Shown here one piece after another: positions 1-6,893 of a DNA stretch of 13,336 nucleotides; the stretch's first letter is position 1; every line of letters begins with the position of its first letter. The stretch is taken from assembly GCA_023387755.1 (NCBI GenBank), contig JAEWHO010000007.1, forward strand, positions 1-13,336, read 5' to 3'. A program made the translations under genes and the position numbers. Source of the stretch: Actinomycetes bacterium. GTDB taxonomy: Bacteria; Actinomycetota; Actinomycetes; Actinomycetales; Actinomycetaceae. The notes below the pieces were generated by a model. The model did not search any database. It was not told where the DNA came from and saw nothing but the letters and a program-made list of their open reading frames with translations.

Positions 1-43
1 CACCATCACTATCAGCCTATAGAGCGCTGTTTCTATACCACCG

Positions 44-71
44 AACCCGCCTCACCTTAGGGGCGGGTTTT
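44..71 (+). terminator. Rho-independent terminator of a gene off the left edge
   Basis: AACCCGCC (44-51) pairs perfectly with GGCGGGTT (62-69) across a 10-base loop, and the right arm runs straight into a short T-rich tract. The T tract lies only on the plus-strand side, so the terminator serves a rightward transcript whose gene lies before base 1. Bases 1-43 hold no recognisable gene. Confidence 0.8.
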
Positions 72-196
72 CTCATTTACCCTGAAACACCATGCGACTA
101 GGCAAAACACTAACCCGCCAACGCGAGCCAGAAAACAGACCCCCCAAGCGCCAACACTCCAACGCAACCAGGGACTTATCAAATGCGACGTGAAAA
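72..196. other. Gene-free spacer between terminator and tRNA-Gly
   Basis: No coding region, RNA gene or clear repeat is visible here. It is the 3' flank of the tRNA on the minus strand, but I see no hairpin followed by a T tract that would end the tRNA transcript. Confidence 0.5.
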
Positions 197-270
197 TGGA
201 GCGGGTGACGGGAATCGAACCCGCGCCGTCAGCTTGGGAAGCTGAAGTTCTACCATTGAACTACACCCGC
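197..270 (-). tRNA. tRNA-Gly (anticodon CCC)
   Basis: Read on the minus strand the sequence folds into a full cloverleaf. The acceptor stem is GCGGGTG/CACCCGC with no mismatch, the D stem GTTC/GAAC, the anticodon stem TCAGC/GCTGA, and the T arm GCGGG-TTCGATT-CCCGT with one G-T pair. The seven-base anticodon loop TTCCCAA places CCC at positions 34-36, so this tRNA reads the glycine codon GGG. The discriminator base is T and the terminal CCA is encoded in the DNA (197-199 on the plus strand read TGG). The TTCGATT T loop and the absence of a long variable arm fit an ordinary elongator tRNA. Confidence 0.95.
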
Positions 271-297
271 GAGCGCTCAGTGAGCGACTGCCTGTTC

Positions 298-325
298 AGT
301 ATAGCGCCCACTTGCGCGATGCCAA
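298..325 (-). promoter_or_regulatory. Promoter of tRNA-Gly
   Basis: On the minus strand TTGGCA (325-320) matches the sigma70/SigA -35 consensus at five of six positions. After a 16-base spacer it is followed by TATACT (303-298), also five of six. Transcription would start about 20 bases before the mature tRNA. That short leader can form a small hairpin, CGCTC-AGT-GAGCG, at 274-286 on the plus strand. This is the best-matching promoter in the window, as expected for a stable RNA gene. Confidence 0.7.
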
Positions 326-355
326 AATACGCCCGCTCAGCGCATCCGGAATCCC

Positions 356-1015
356 TTATTCGATCGGGATATCAACCACGAGCCGGAGCGGGTCGGTGAG
401 CGTCTGGACGCGTACGGGCCGCTCCTTATCCAGCCCGATGACTACCGATGCCATCCCTTCAAACGGGGCTTCAGTAAAGAGGCCTTTGACCACCTGGCCC
501 GCAGGATTGAGTGCCCCAAACGGGGCCGGATCGTTGCTTTCCGGATAAGCGATTCCGGCCAAATGGATCTGCAATAGTGCCTTGCCAGGCACCGAGATCG
601 GATCGCCTTTACCCTCGCCCAATACTGAATCGACGTATTCCATCTGATAGGAGGCCTCCGCGGCCTTACCGCCGGCGCGGTCCTCGCCAAGTTCGATTAC
701 GACGCGCTCAAAAGCGTCGTGGTGCCCGAACCGCACTTCTTTCAGCGGACGAGACGACTCGCCGCTTGGGAAACCGTCGGATTTCAGCGGGGGAGCGGAG
801 TATTCGCCCCTATCTTCGCCGTCGTCGAGAAGAGCCGGTGCCAATGACTCGGTGGGTGATTGTGATGGCGTGGGCGGCGCAGACGAGGAGGGGGCCGCAG
901 GGCTCGACGGCGTGCTAGGGGCGGGCCCCGCAGCGCCTCCACCGCCTTGGCAAGCGGTCAGACACAGAGCGAGCGCAGCTACAGCTAAACCTTGCACAAC
1001 TACAGAAGACTTCAT
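356..1015 (-). CDS. Secreted lipoprotein with C-terminal AMIN-like domain
   Basis: A 219-residue protein beginning with a lipoprotein signal peptide: MKSS, a hydrophobic stretch (5-19) and the lipobox L19-T-A-C22. Cys22 is the predicted lipidated residue after signal peptidase II cleavage. Residues 23-60 are a Gly/Pro/Ser/Ala-rich linker, typical of actinobacterial proteins that cross the cell wall, followed by an acidic stretch. Residues about 92-218 look like the AMIN-like domain of actinobacterial lipoproteins: a VRFGHHDAFERVVIEL opening, a central GKALLQIHL strand, and a closing strand ending DPLRLVVDIP. AMIN domains in other proteins bind cell-wall or outer-envelope components, so an envelope role is inferred; no catalytic residues are evident. 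The gene stands alone, divergent from dcd, and ends just before the tRNA-Gly promoter. No strong Shine-Dalgarno site precedes the ATG. Confidence 0.8.
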   Translation of the reverse strand: MKSSVVVQGLAVAALALCLTACQGGGGAAGPAPSTPSSPAAPSSSAPPTPSQSPTESLAPALLDDGEDRGEYSAPPLKSDGFPSGESSRPLKEVRFGHHDAFERVVIELGEDRAGGKAAEASYQMEYVDSVLGEGKGDPISVPGKALLQIHLAGIAYPESNDPAPFGALNPAGQVVKGLFTEAPFEGMASVVIGLDKERPVRVQTLTDPLRLVVDIPIE

Positions 1016-1032
1016 GTCACAAGCCTGTCACA
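1016..1032. promoter_or_regulatory. MtrA-like direct repeat GTCACA-N5-GTCACA
   Basis: Two perfect copies of GTCACA (1016-1021 and 1027-1032) are separated by AGCCT, giving an 11-bp period, one helical turn. The spacing and sequence resemble the GTCACA/GTAACA-type direct repeats reported for the actinobacterial response regulator MtrA. The box touches the lipoprotein start codon and lies next to an AT-rich stretch (TAGATAAAT on the minus strand, 1040-1032) that could be its -10 region. A regulator bound here would probably repress the lipoprotein gene. Control of dcd, which starts 56 bp away, is also possible. Confidence 0.5.
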
Positions 1033-1087
1033 TTTATCTAGGCTGCGCATGTGGTGGCACGCCCAGCCCGCCTGGCACAATAGGGGC

Positions 1088-1696
1088 GTGCTGCTTTCTG
1101 ACCGTGACATCCGTGCCGAACTCGCGGCGGGCCGTATCTGCCTCGACCCGTTCGAAGAAGCCCACATCCAGCCGGCTTCCATTGACGTGCGCCTGGACAG
1201 GTTCGTGCGCCTCTTTGACAACCACAAATACGACGTCATCGATCCCGCCGTCGATCAACCCGAACTCACCCGCCTGGTGGACCTCGGTCCCGATGACCCG
1301 CTCGTTCTCCACCCGGGCGAGTTCGTGCTCGGCTCCACCTATGAGCACATTACGTTGCCCGACGACGTCGCCGCCCGCCTGGAAGGCAAATCCTCGCTCG
1401 GACGCCTCGGTCTGCTCACGCACTCCACGGCCGGTTTTATTGACCCGGGTTTCACAGGGCACGTCACTTTAGAGCTATCCAATACGGCTACCATGCCGAT
1501 CCGGCTATACCCGGGCATGAAAATCGGGCAGTTCTGCTTCTTCCGGCTCAGCTCCAGTGCCGAAAAACCCTACGGCCAGGGAGCTAGCGGCTCGCGGTAC
1601 TTCGGGCAGCGGGGGCCGACCGCCTCGCGCTCCTACCGGAATTTCACGCGCGCCCACATCGACTCCACCGCGCATCTGGGGGTTCCTGAGGAGTAA
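1088..1696 (+). CDS. dcd: dCTP deaminase, dUMP-forming type
   Basis: A 202-residue enzyme that converts dCTP to the dUMP needed for thymidylate synthesis. The start is GTG at 1088, giving MLLSDRDIRAEL, the conserved N-terminus of the family. In-frame ATGs upstream at 992 and 1049 would add unrelated residues. GKSSLGRLGLLTH lies at 100-112, STAGFIDPGF at 113-122, and the family's catalytic glutamate is Glu129 in TLELSN. The GFIDPGF wording and the C-terminal GQRGPTASRSYRNF match the mycobacterial enzyme, which deaminates and removes pyrophosphate in one protein. By analogy this one should make dUMP directly. No spaced Shine-Dalgarno site is present: a G run ends one base before the GTG. CACAAT (1076-1081) sits where the -10 of a leaderless transcript would be. 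The stop overlaps the next gene's ATG by one base. Confidence 0.95.
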   Translation: MLLSDRDIRAELAAGRICLDPFEEAHIQPASIDVRLDRFVRLFDNHKYDVIDPAVDQPELTRLVDLGPDDPLVLHPGEFVLGSTYEHITLPDDVAARLEGKSSLGRLGLLTHSTAGFIDPGFTGHVTLELSNTATMPIRLYPGMKIGQFCFFRLSSSAEKPYGQGASGSRYFGQRGPTASRSYRNFTRAHIDSTAHLGVPEE

Positions 1697-2544
1697 TGAA
1701 CCCCACCCTCGAACTAGACCCGGCAGCAGCTAAGGACCACCACATTCTGGTGACCCCGGCCGGGGTGGATATGCAGCAGTTTTCGGCCCTGCTCGCCTCC
1801 CGGTTCGATACCGTCCTCACGCAGGACGAATACACGCGGGCCGTCTCCGCCCACACGAGTTTCTCCGGCCCCTACAGCCTCACCGCCGCCACTCGCAACG
1901 CGCTCGGGCTCCCCGCCTGGGCGGAGATGGCCTACACCGCCCATGTGCCCGCCCAACGCGGCGGACCGCTGCCGCCAGAACTCCACGGTGTTGACCCCGT
2001 CTGGGATGCTTTCGCCGCCGGCCAAGCCGAAGGGGACGAAGCCCTGGCAGTCGCGTTTTTGTGCGCGGCGGCGCGGAAAGTGGGGGGCGGCGTCGTCGTC
2101 AACGAATGCGCAATAATCCCGCAACCGACTGCGGATCTCACCCTGTTTTCACCCGTGTGGCTCGACCCGCAGGCTCTCGATACGCTCGTGGCCCCCTTCC
2201 TGGGGGAGCGCTCCTCCTCGCTGGCTGACGCCGAGCACTACCGCTTACCCGATGACGCTCCCCTGACCGGCTACTCAATCTACGGCGCGGGCGCTGGCGG
2301 AATGGTGAGCGTGGCCGTGGAAGCCGAGGAGTACCTGCCGGCAGCAGTGGCGGCACACGAATGGGCGCGCGATGGCGTGGTGAGCTACCAAATTCGGTGG
2401 AATAACGACGACGGCGCTAGCCTCAACCAGCCCAGCTTCTGCTCGGAAGCGGCAGCCCTGGTGGAGGGGATTGTGCGGGCGCTACAAGACCTCGCGCCCG
2501 GCGTCGTATGCGATGACGACGGCTTCTTGATCGACCTGAACTAG
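1696..2544 (+). CDS. Protein of unknown function, translationally coupled to dcd
   Basis: A 282-residue protein that I do not recognise. It starts at ATG 1696, sharing one base with the dcd stop (TAATG), and has a strong GAGGAG Shine-Dalgarno site (1688-1693) inside the end of dcd, so it is probably cotranscribed and coupled. No signal peptide or transmembrane segment is visible. The protein is acidic and appears soluble, with an Ala-rich helical stretch around 103-128 and a hydrophobic GGGVVVNECAIIP segment at about 130-142. Residues 190-235 contain a glycine-rich turn (YGAGAGGMVSVAVE) followed by a likely beta-strand pair. The end is highly acidic (CDDDGFLIDLN). Pairing with dcd hints at a nucleotide-related or housekeeping role, but that is only context. 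Confidence 0.75.
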   Translation: MNPTLELDPAAAKDHHILVTPAGVDMQQFSALLASRFDTVLTQDEYTRAVSAHTSFSGPYSLTAATRNALGLPAWAEMAYTAHVPAQRGGPLPPELHGVDPVWDAFAAGQAEGDEALAVAFLCAAARKVGGGVVVNECAIIPQPTADLTLFSPVWLDPQALDTLVAPFLGERSSSLADAEHYRLPDDAPLTGYSIYGAGAGGMVSVAVEAEEYLPAAVAAHEWARDGVVSYQIRWNNDDGASLNQPSFCSEAAALVEGIVRALQDLAPGVVCDDDGFLIDLN

Positions 2545-2602
2545 CGTCGCGCAGGGCTGGGCGGGGAGCGGGCTGCACGAGACAACGGTTACCGCCCTAC
2601 AG
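2545..2602. other. Short convergent intergenic gap without a clear terminator
   Basis: Two genes converge on these 58 bases. A small palindrome, CGGTTACCG, is present at about 2585-2593, but neither strand shows a stable hairpin followed by a T tract. Ending of both transcripts by other means, such as Rho, is inferred. Confidence 0.4.
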
Positions 2603-3859
2603 CTACGCGGCGGACCGGCTTCCCCACACGGCAGCGGCCGCAACCGGCAGCACCGCGATGGCCGAGAGCACACTCAGCGCGGGGAACCCAGCGGTAGCCA
2701 TGAGCGGGCCAGACAGTGCCGCCCCCAGCGCCGCGACCGCATTCATAACTGAATCACCAAAACCTTGCACATACGGGCGATCAGTGGTGGGTACTGCGTG
2801 GGTGAGGAGGGAAGCGGCCGGAACGGTGACGGCCGACCAGCCCAGGCCGAGCAGGAACAGCCCGATCACCACGGACGTGGTGCTGCTAGCAAAACCGGCA
2901 CACAGCACGCACGCGAGCAATTCGATGACCGCCCCCACCAGGATCATGCGGCGCGGCCCCCACCGGTCAGACCCCCACCCGAATAGCGGCGCAAGCCCCC
3001 ACATGCCGAACACATGGATAGAGATGGTCAGGCCGATAATGCTGAGAGAATCGCCCTGATGATGCAGATGAACAGGCGTCATCGTCATAATCACAACCAT
3101 CACCAGATGCGCCATCACCTGCGCCACCAGCGCCGCCTGCGCAGTGGGATGAGAACGCAAACTCTCCCACGCCCGCCGGTAGGTTCCGCGCGGTTTCGTG
3201 CGCGGCTGAGCCACCTGCTCGCCCTGGAACGTCTGCGCCAGATGGAGCGGATCGGGGCGCAATAGGAGGGCCACGCCGAGCGCCGTCCACACGAGCAGGA
3301 CCGCGCAAATACCGAAGGCCCCGGCAAAAGGGTGCAGACCAAAGTGGCGTGCGAGCAGTGCCCCGGGTTCCGCCAGATTGGGGCCTAATACCGCCCCGAA
3401 CGTACCGGCCCACACCACTAGGGAGAGGGTGTGTGCCCGACGTCGCGGCGGCGCCAAGTCAGCCCCCGCAAAGCGGGCCTGCAAACCGGCTGCACTGCCG
3501 CAACCGAGCAATAACATCCCACCCAGGAATACTGGCAGGCTGGTGAGCTGAGCAGAAAGCGCGACGGCTCCCGCCCCGACGGCGGCCGCCGCCCACGCCC
3601 CGGCCAGGGCCCGGCGACGGCCAAAATTCGCGGCAAATGCCGCTAACGGAAGAGCAACCAGGGCCGCGCCAACAGTGGAGGAGGCGCGGGCGATCCCCGC
3701 CCACGCCTCCGACTGGGTAACCTCCGCAGCAAGGAGCACGCCCACCGAAGGGCCGGCACCAACGCCGAGCGAGGACAGCATCTGGGCGACCGCGAGGGTA
3801 CGGACGCTGCGGCGCTGAACAGTGCGAACCTCCGGGAGATCCTGCCACGCGTTGCTCAT
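2603..3859 (-). CDS. MFS family transporter
   Basis: A 418-residue integral membrane protein with about 12 hydrophobic segments in two halves, the normal size for the major facilitator superfamily. The first half spans about residues 20-200, a charged loop follows at about 202-237, and the second half runs from about 240 to 410. The characteristic loop motif appears after the first segment pair (NFGRRR, 79-83) and is clearer in the second half as GWGSDRWGPRR (294-304). LGPNLAEPG (158-166) lies at the end of a helix. It is most likely a proton-coupled exporter; the substrate cannot be read from the sequence. Its ATG overlaps the TGA of the iron-sulfur protein gene by three bases, with only a weak GGGG upstream, so translation is probably coupled. 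It ends 58 bp from the convergent gene at 1696-2544. Confidence 0.85.
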   Translation of the reverse strand: MSNAWQDLPEVRTVQRRSVRTLAVAQMLSSLGVGAGPSVGVLLAAEVTQSEAWAGIARASSTVGAALVALPLAAFAANFGRRRALAGAWAAAAVGAGAVALSAQLTSLPVFLGGMLLLGCGSAAGLQARFAGADLAPPRRRAHTLSLVVWAGTFGAVLGPNLAEPGALLARHFGLHPFAGAFGICAVLLVWTALGVALLLRPDPLHLAQTFQGEQVAQPRTKPRGTYRRAWESLRSHPTAQAALVAQVMAHLVMVVIMTMTPVHLHHQGDSLSIIGLTISIHVFGMWGLAPLFGWGSDRWGPRRMILVGAVIELLACVLCAGFASSTTSVVIGLFLLGLGWSAVTVPAASLLTHAVPTTDRPYVQGFGDSVMNAVAALGAALSGPLMATAGFPALSVLSAIAVLPVAAAAVWGSRSAA

Positions 3860-6192
3860 ACCGCCCCGCCAGTCGCGGGGTCGGGCTTTGGCTGCGCGGG
3901 GTCGGGCTTTGGCTGCGCGGGGTCGGCTCCCGGCTGGGATGAACCGGGGTCAGCGTCTGCTGCCTGGGCGCGGTGGACGGCGTCGAGCATAAGCGTGGCC
4001 ACGTCCCGCACCTGCATATCGGTGCCCTGGGCGGCAGCGCCGTCGGAAATCATCTGGGTACAAAACGGGCAGGCCGTCGCCACGGTGGTGGCCCCGGTAT
4101 TGGCGGCCTCCTGCGCGCGCACCTGATTAATACGCGCCCCGATTGTCTCCTCGGTCCACACACGGGCCCCACCCGCCCCACAACACATGGCCGTCTCACG
4201 GTTGCGCGGCATCTCGGTTACCTGCGTGCCCATCGCGGCAAGCAGCTCGCGTGGGGGAGCGTAAATCTGATTGTGACGGCCGAGGAAACACGGGTCATGG
4301 TAGGTGACGGGTTCGGCCGTGCCCTCCGGTGGCGGGGCTAGGCGCAGCGCTCCTTCCCGCACCAGCCGGTTCAGCAGTTGGGTATGGTGGACAACCTCGT
4401 ATTGTCCGCCTAATTGCGGGTATTCACGGGCGAGCGTATTGAAACAGTGGGCGCAGGACACCACAATTTTCGTGGCCCCTGCTTCGTTCAACATCTCCAC
4501 GTTTTGCGCCGCCAACATTTGGAAGAGCATCTCGTTACCGGCCCGCCGCGCAGGATCGCCGGTGCATCCCTCGGCATCTCCCAACACCGCGAAACTTACG
4601 CCGGCCACATGGAGTAGCTCCGCGAGTGCCTGGACGGTTTTCTTCGCCCGGTTCTCGTATGCTCCCGCGCACCCGACCCACAGCAAGTAATCAACCTCGG
4701 CCAGGGATTCAATATCGATCCCCACCTGGGGCACCTCGAAGGGGAGCTTCTTGGCCCAATCCATCCGTTTGCGGGGCGCCTGCCCCCACGGGTTGCCTTT
4801 ATTTTCCAGGTGCCGGAACATACCCGCGAATTCGTTGGGGAAAGCCGATTCCATCAGCACCTGGTGACGGCGTAGCTCCGCAATATGATCCACGTGCTCA
4901 ATATCGACCGGGCACTGGTCTACACACGCCCCACACATCGTGCATGACCACAATACGTCCGGTTCAATAACCTCTGGAACGAGCGCCTGCGCGGCCTCGA
5001 AAATATCCGGTTCGGCAGCGTGATCGCGCAGCGTCGTCACCAGGGTTTTCGGGGAGAGCGGTTTGCCGGTATTCCAGGCCGGGCAAATATCTTGGCAGCG
5101 CCCACATTCGGTGCAGGTGGCGAAATCGAGCAGAGCTTTCCAGGAAAAATCGGCGACCGTACCGACGCCGAGGGAGGCGTCCTCATCGAGATCATCGAGG
5201 GCGTCAACCGTGAATTCCGCTTCCCCCACCCGTAGTGGCGGCAGCGGACCGAGCGCGGGGCTGCCGTCCACTTCCCGCCGGGTATAGATATTGACGATGG
5301 CGAGGAAACGGTGCCAGGCCACCCCCATCGTGGGTTGGAGCCCGACGACGACGAACCACGCCACCGAGATAACAATCTTGAGTAGGGCCGTCAACGTAAT
5401 AACTGTTGCCAAGGCCGGTGCGCCCCAGCCCTGGGCGGTAGCGCCCAGCCAGGCAGTGAGCGGGAAGTGAGCAACCGTTGCCCAGGGGGCAGAGGTGGCT
5501 AGCCCGTAGGCATATTCGAAGGCGCGCAGAGCGATCACGCAGACCGCAACACCCAAGACGACGGCTTCAACGAAGATTGCTGCCGCCTGGTTGGAGCCGG
5601 TAAAGCGGGAGCTGCGTGGTCGTAAGGGGGAGGCCGGGGTGGCATGGGTGGCCGCTGAGTCGGTGGTGGCCGCTGGGTCGCTGGTGGCCGCTGAGTCGGT
5701 GGTGGCCGCTGAGTCGGTGGTGGAGGACCCAGTTACGGCCGGATCAGTGGTGGCCCGATCAGTGGCGGCTTCCGCTCCCCGGGGCCGGTGAATATACCGG
5801 ATCACCATGAGTGCAATAATCGCCGCCGTACACAGCCAGGCAATGGCCTCAATAACCCACTCGTATATGTAGGCGTGCCCGATGATTGGTAGTGCAAAGT
5901 CAGGTGAGAGGAGCTGCCCATAGCCGGTTACCAAACTGAGGAAGAGCAGCGGGAAAGCCACCATAACGAGCCAGTGAGCCACCCGCACTACGGGGCGATG
6001 CGTGAAACGCCCGTGCCCGAGCATTTCCTTCAACACCAGCAGGGTGCGGCGTCCGCGTGGCTCAGTCCGCCCGGGCGCACTGCCCTGCCCGGCGCGTATC
6101 CCGGCGGCGATCCGCACCGCGCCGCGGGTAAAGACGACCGCACCAATAACGGTGGCCGCGATGGCCAAAATGAACGCGAGCGTGTGGAGCAC
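3856..6192 (-). CDS. Membrane-anchored 4Fe-4S / CCG-domain reductase (Rv0338c-like)
   Basis: A 778-residue fusion protein. The N-terminal membrane part has helices at about 3-30, 69-95 and 108-133, then, after a low-complexity linker (140-195), at about 203-230 and 261-285. Its layout and histidines such as H73 and H106 resemble NarI-type heme-b subunits. Two 4Fe-4S motifs follow: C360, C363, C366, C370 and C417, C420, C423, C427. Two CCG (heterodisulfide-reductase-type) domains end the protein. The first has C508, C543, C580 and C583, with CTG in place of the usual CCG. The second is canonical, with C635, C670-C671, C708 and C711. The protein should move electrons between membrane quinone and a cytoplasmic partner; the partner is unknown. 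It starts with GTG directly after the mntR stop, with GGAAGG ten bases upstream, and forms an operon with mntR and the MFS gene. The C-terminus is a Pro-rich repeat. Confidence 0.85.
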   Translation of the reverse strand: MLHTLAFILAIAATVIGAVVFTRGAVRIAAGIRAGQGSAPGRTEPRGRRTLLVLKEMLGHGRFTHRPVVRVAHWLVMVAFPLLFLSLVTGYGQLLSPDFALPIIGHAYIYEWVIEAIAWLCTAAIIALMVIRYIHRPRGAEAATDRATTDPAVTGSSTTDSAATTDSAATSDPAATTDSAATHATPASPLRPRSSRFTGSNQAAAIFVEAVVLGVAVCVIALRAFEYAYGLATSAPWATVAHFPLTAWLGATAQGWGAPALATVITLTALLKIVISVAWFVVVGLQPTMGVAWHRFLAIVNIYTRREVDGSPALGPLPPLRVGEAEFTVDALDDLDEDASLGVGTVADFSWKALLDFATCTECGRCQDICPAWNTGKPLSPKTLVTTLRDHAAEPDIFEAAQALVPEVIEPDVLWSCTMCGACVDQCPVDIEHVDHIAELRRHQVLMESAFPNEFAGMFRHLENKGNPWGQAPRKRMDWAKKLPFEVPQVGIDIESLAEVDYLLWVGCAGAYENRAKKTVQALAELLHVAGVSFAVLGDAEGCTGDPARRAGNEMLFQMLAAQNVEMLNEAGATKIVVSCAHCFNTLAREYPQLGGQYEVVHHTQLLNRLVREGALRLAPPPEGTAEPVTYHDPCFLGRHNQIYAPPRELLAAMGTQVTEMPRNRETAMCCGAGGARVWTEETIGARINQVRAQEAANTGATTVATACPFCTQMISDGAAAQGTDMQVRDVATLMLDAVHRAQAADADPGSSQPGADPAQPKPDPAQPKPDPATGGAV
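3875..3926. repeat. 21-bp tandem repeat, about 2.5 copies, in the iron-sulfur protein C-terminus
   Basis: The unit starts GCGGGGTCGGG and ends TTTGGCTGC. Two identical full copies occupy 3875-3895 and 3896-3916, followed by ten matching bases of a third. On the minus strand the repeat encodes DPAQPKP units near residues 757-772, just before the stop that overlaps the MFS gene. The unit is a whole number of codons, so copy changes would alter only tail length. Confidence 0.9.
5651..5722. repeat. 18-bp tandem repeat, four copies, in the iron-sulfur protein linker
   Basis: Four adjacent 18-bp units begin with GCCGCT and end with GGTG (5651-5668, 5669-5686, 5687-5704, 5705-5722). Units 1, 3 and 4 are identical; unit 2 differs at two bases. 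On the minus strand they encode a Thr/Ser/Ala/Asp linker (T-T-D-S-A-A) between the third and fourth membrane helices. The unit length preserves the reading frame, so the linker could vary between strains. Confidence 0.9.
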
Positions 6193-6876
6193 TTAGATGG
6201 AACCTTCCCGACTCACCCACAAAGCCCCGGCTGCGGTTGCTGATAAGCCGAGTGATACCCCAGCCACCTCCACGTGGATCTGCTGGGCCCCAGGAATCAT
6301 ACCGACAACGCGCACGTGCGCCCCCAGCACTAACCCGTGTTCGGTGCACCACCGCAGCAGCTCCGGTTCCGCATCCGAAATCCGCTTGATCTCGGCTTTT
6401 TCATCCACGTCCAAGACGGTTAGAGGGACGAGATCGGGAGCGCCAACCGGGGGCATGGAGCCATCCGCGCGGGGGATAGGATCGCCGTGCGGGTCGGTAG
6501 TGGGGTGGCCGAGCGCTTCATCCATTGCATCGATAAGTCGGTCTGAGGCTGCATGTTCGAGCTGTTCGGCCTCATCGTGGACTTCATCCCAGGAATACCC
6601 GAAGATCTGTACCAGGTAGGTTTCGAGAATCCGGTGACGGCGCACCATCGCCACCGCAACCTTCTCCCCGGCCGCAGTGAGCCGGATTCCGCGGTAGGGT
6701 TCGTGCTCTACCAGACCCTGGCCGGCCAACCGTTTAATCGTTTCCGATACTGACGACGGCGAGAGCCCCAACTGGCGGGCCAATGCACCGACGGTGCAGG
6801 GCGTATCCGTCCACTCTCCACTAGCCCAAATGACCTTGAGGTAATCCTCAATTGCCGGGGTGAGTTCGCGATCCAT
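6193..6876 (-). CDS. mntR: DtxR/MntR-family manganese-responsive repressor
   Basis: A 227-residue metal-dependent repressor. Residues 1-65 form the winged helix-turn-helix, with the recognition helix around SPSSVSETIKRL (39-50). The dimerisation and metal-binding domain runs to about 130 and includes MVRRHRILETYL (77-88), GYSWDEVHDEAEQLEH (93-108) and DPHGDPIP (128-135). The C-terminal 150-225 is an SH3-like (FeoA-type) domain. By alignment with DtxR the ligands are D11 (Met10 in DtxR), H81, E85, H100, E104 (Cys102 in DtxR), E107 and H108. Asp and Glu in place of Met and Cys is the MntR pattern, pointing to Mn(II) rather than Fe(II). The motif wording and length closely match mycobacterial Rv2788 (SirR/MntR). 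AGGA lies seven bases before the ATG. It heads the operon with the iron-sulfur and MFS genes, whose GTG start directly follows its TAA. Confidence 0.85.
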   Translation of the reverse strand: MDRELTPAIEDYLKVIWASGEWTDTPCTVGALARQLGLSPSSVSETIKRLAGQGLVEHEPYRGIRLTAAGEKVAVAMVRRHRILETYLVQIFGYSWDEVHDEAEQLEHAASDRLIDAMDEALGHPTTDPHGDPIPRADGSMPPVGAPDLVPLTVLDVDEKAEIKRISDAEPELLRWCTEHGLVLGAHVRVVGMIPGAQQIHVEVAGVSLGLSATAAGALWVSREGSI

Positions 6877-6893
6877 ACTTCGATCCTAATGGG

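Noticed and set aside
313..355. Terminator for the lipoprotein gene (GC-rich stretch then TATTTT on the minus strand)
   Set aside because: Possible stems are short with unsuitable loops, and the TATTTT stretch lies right at the -35 of the tRNA promoter.
3875..3926. Short direct repeats considered as a CRISPR or mobile-element end
   Set aside because: The units are contiguous without spacers, lie in frame in a coding tail and encode a simple Pro-rich repeat.
5591..5810. Plus-strand frames with Val/Ala or Trp repeats opposite the iron-sulfur gene
   Set aside because: They are antisense readings of the 18-bp linker repeat and have no independent support as genes.
6880..6892. TTAGGAT upstream of mntR resembling half of a DtxR box
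   Set aside because: The other half of the TTAGG...CCTAA palindrome is missing, and AGGA in it is better explained as the mntR ribosome site.
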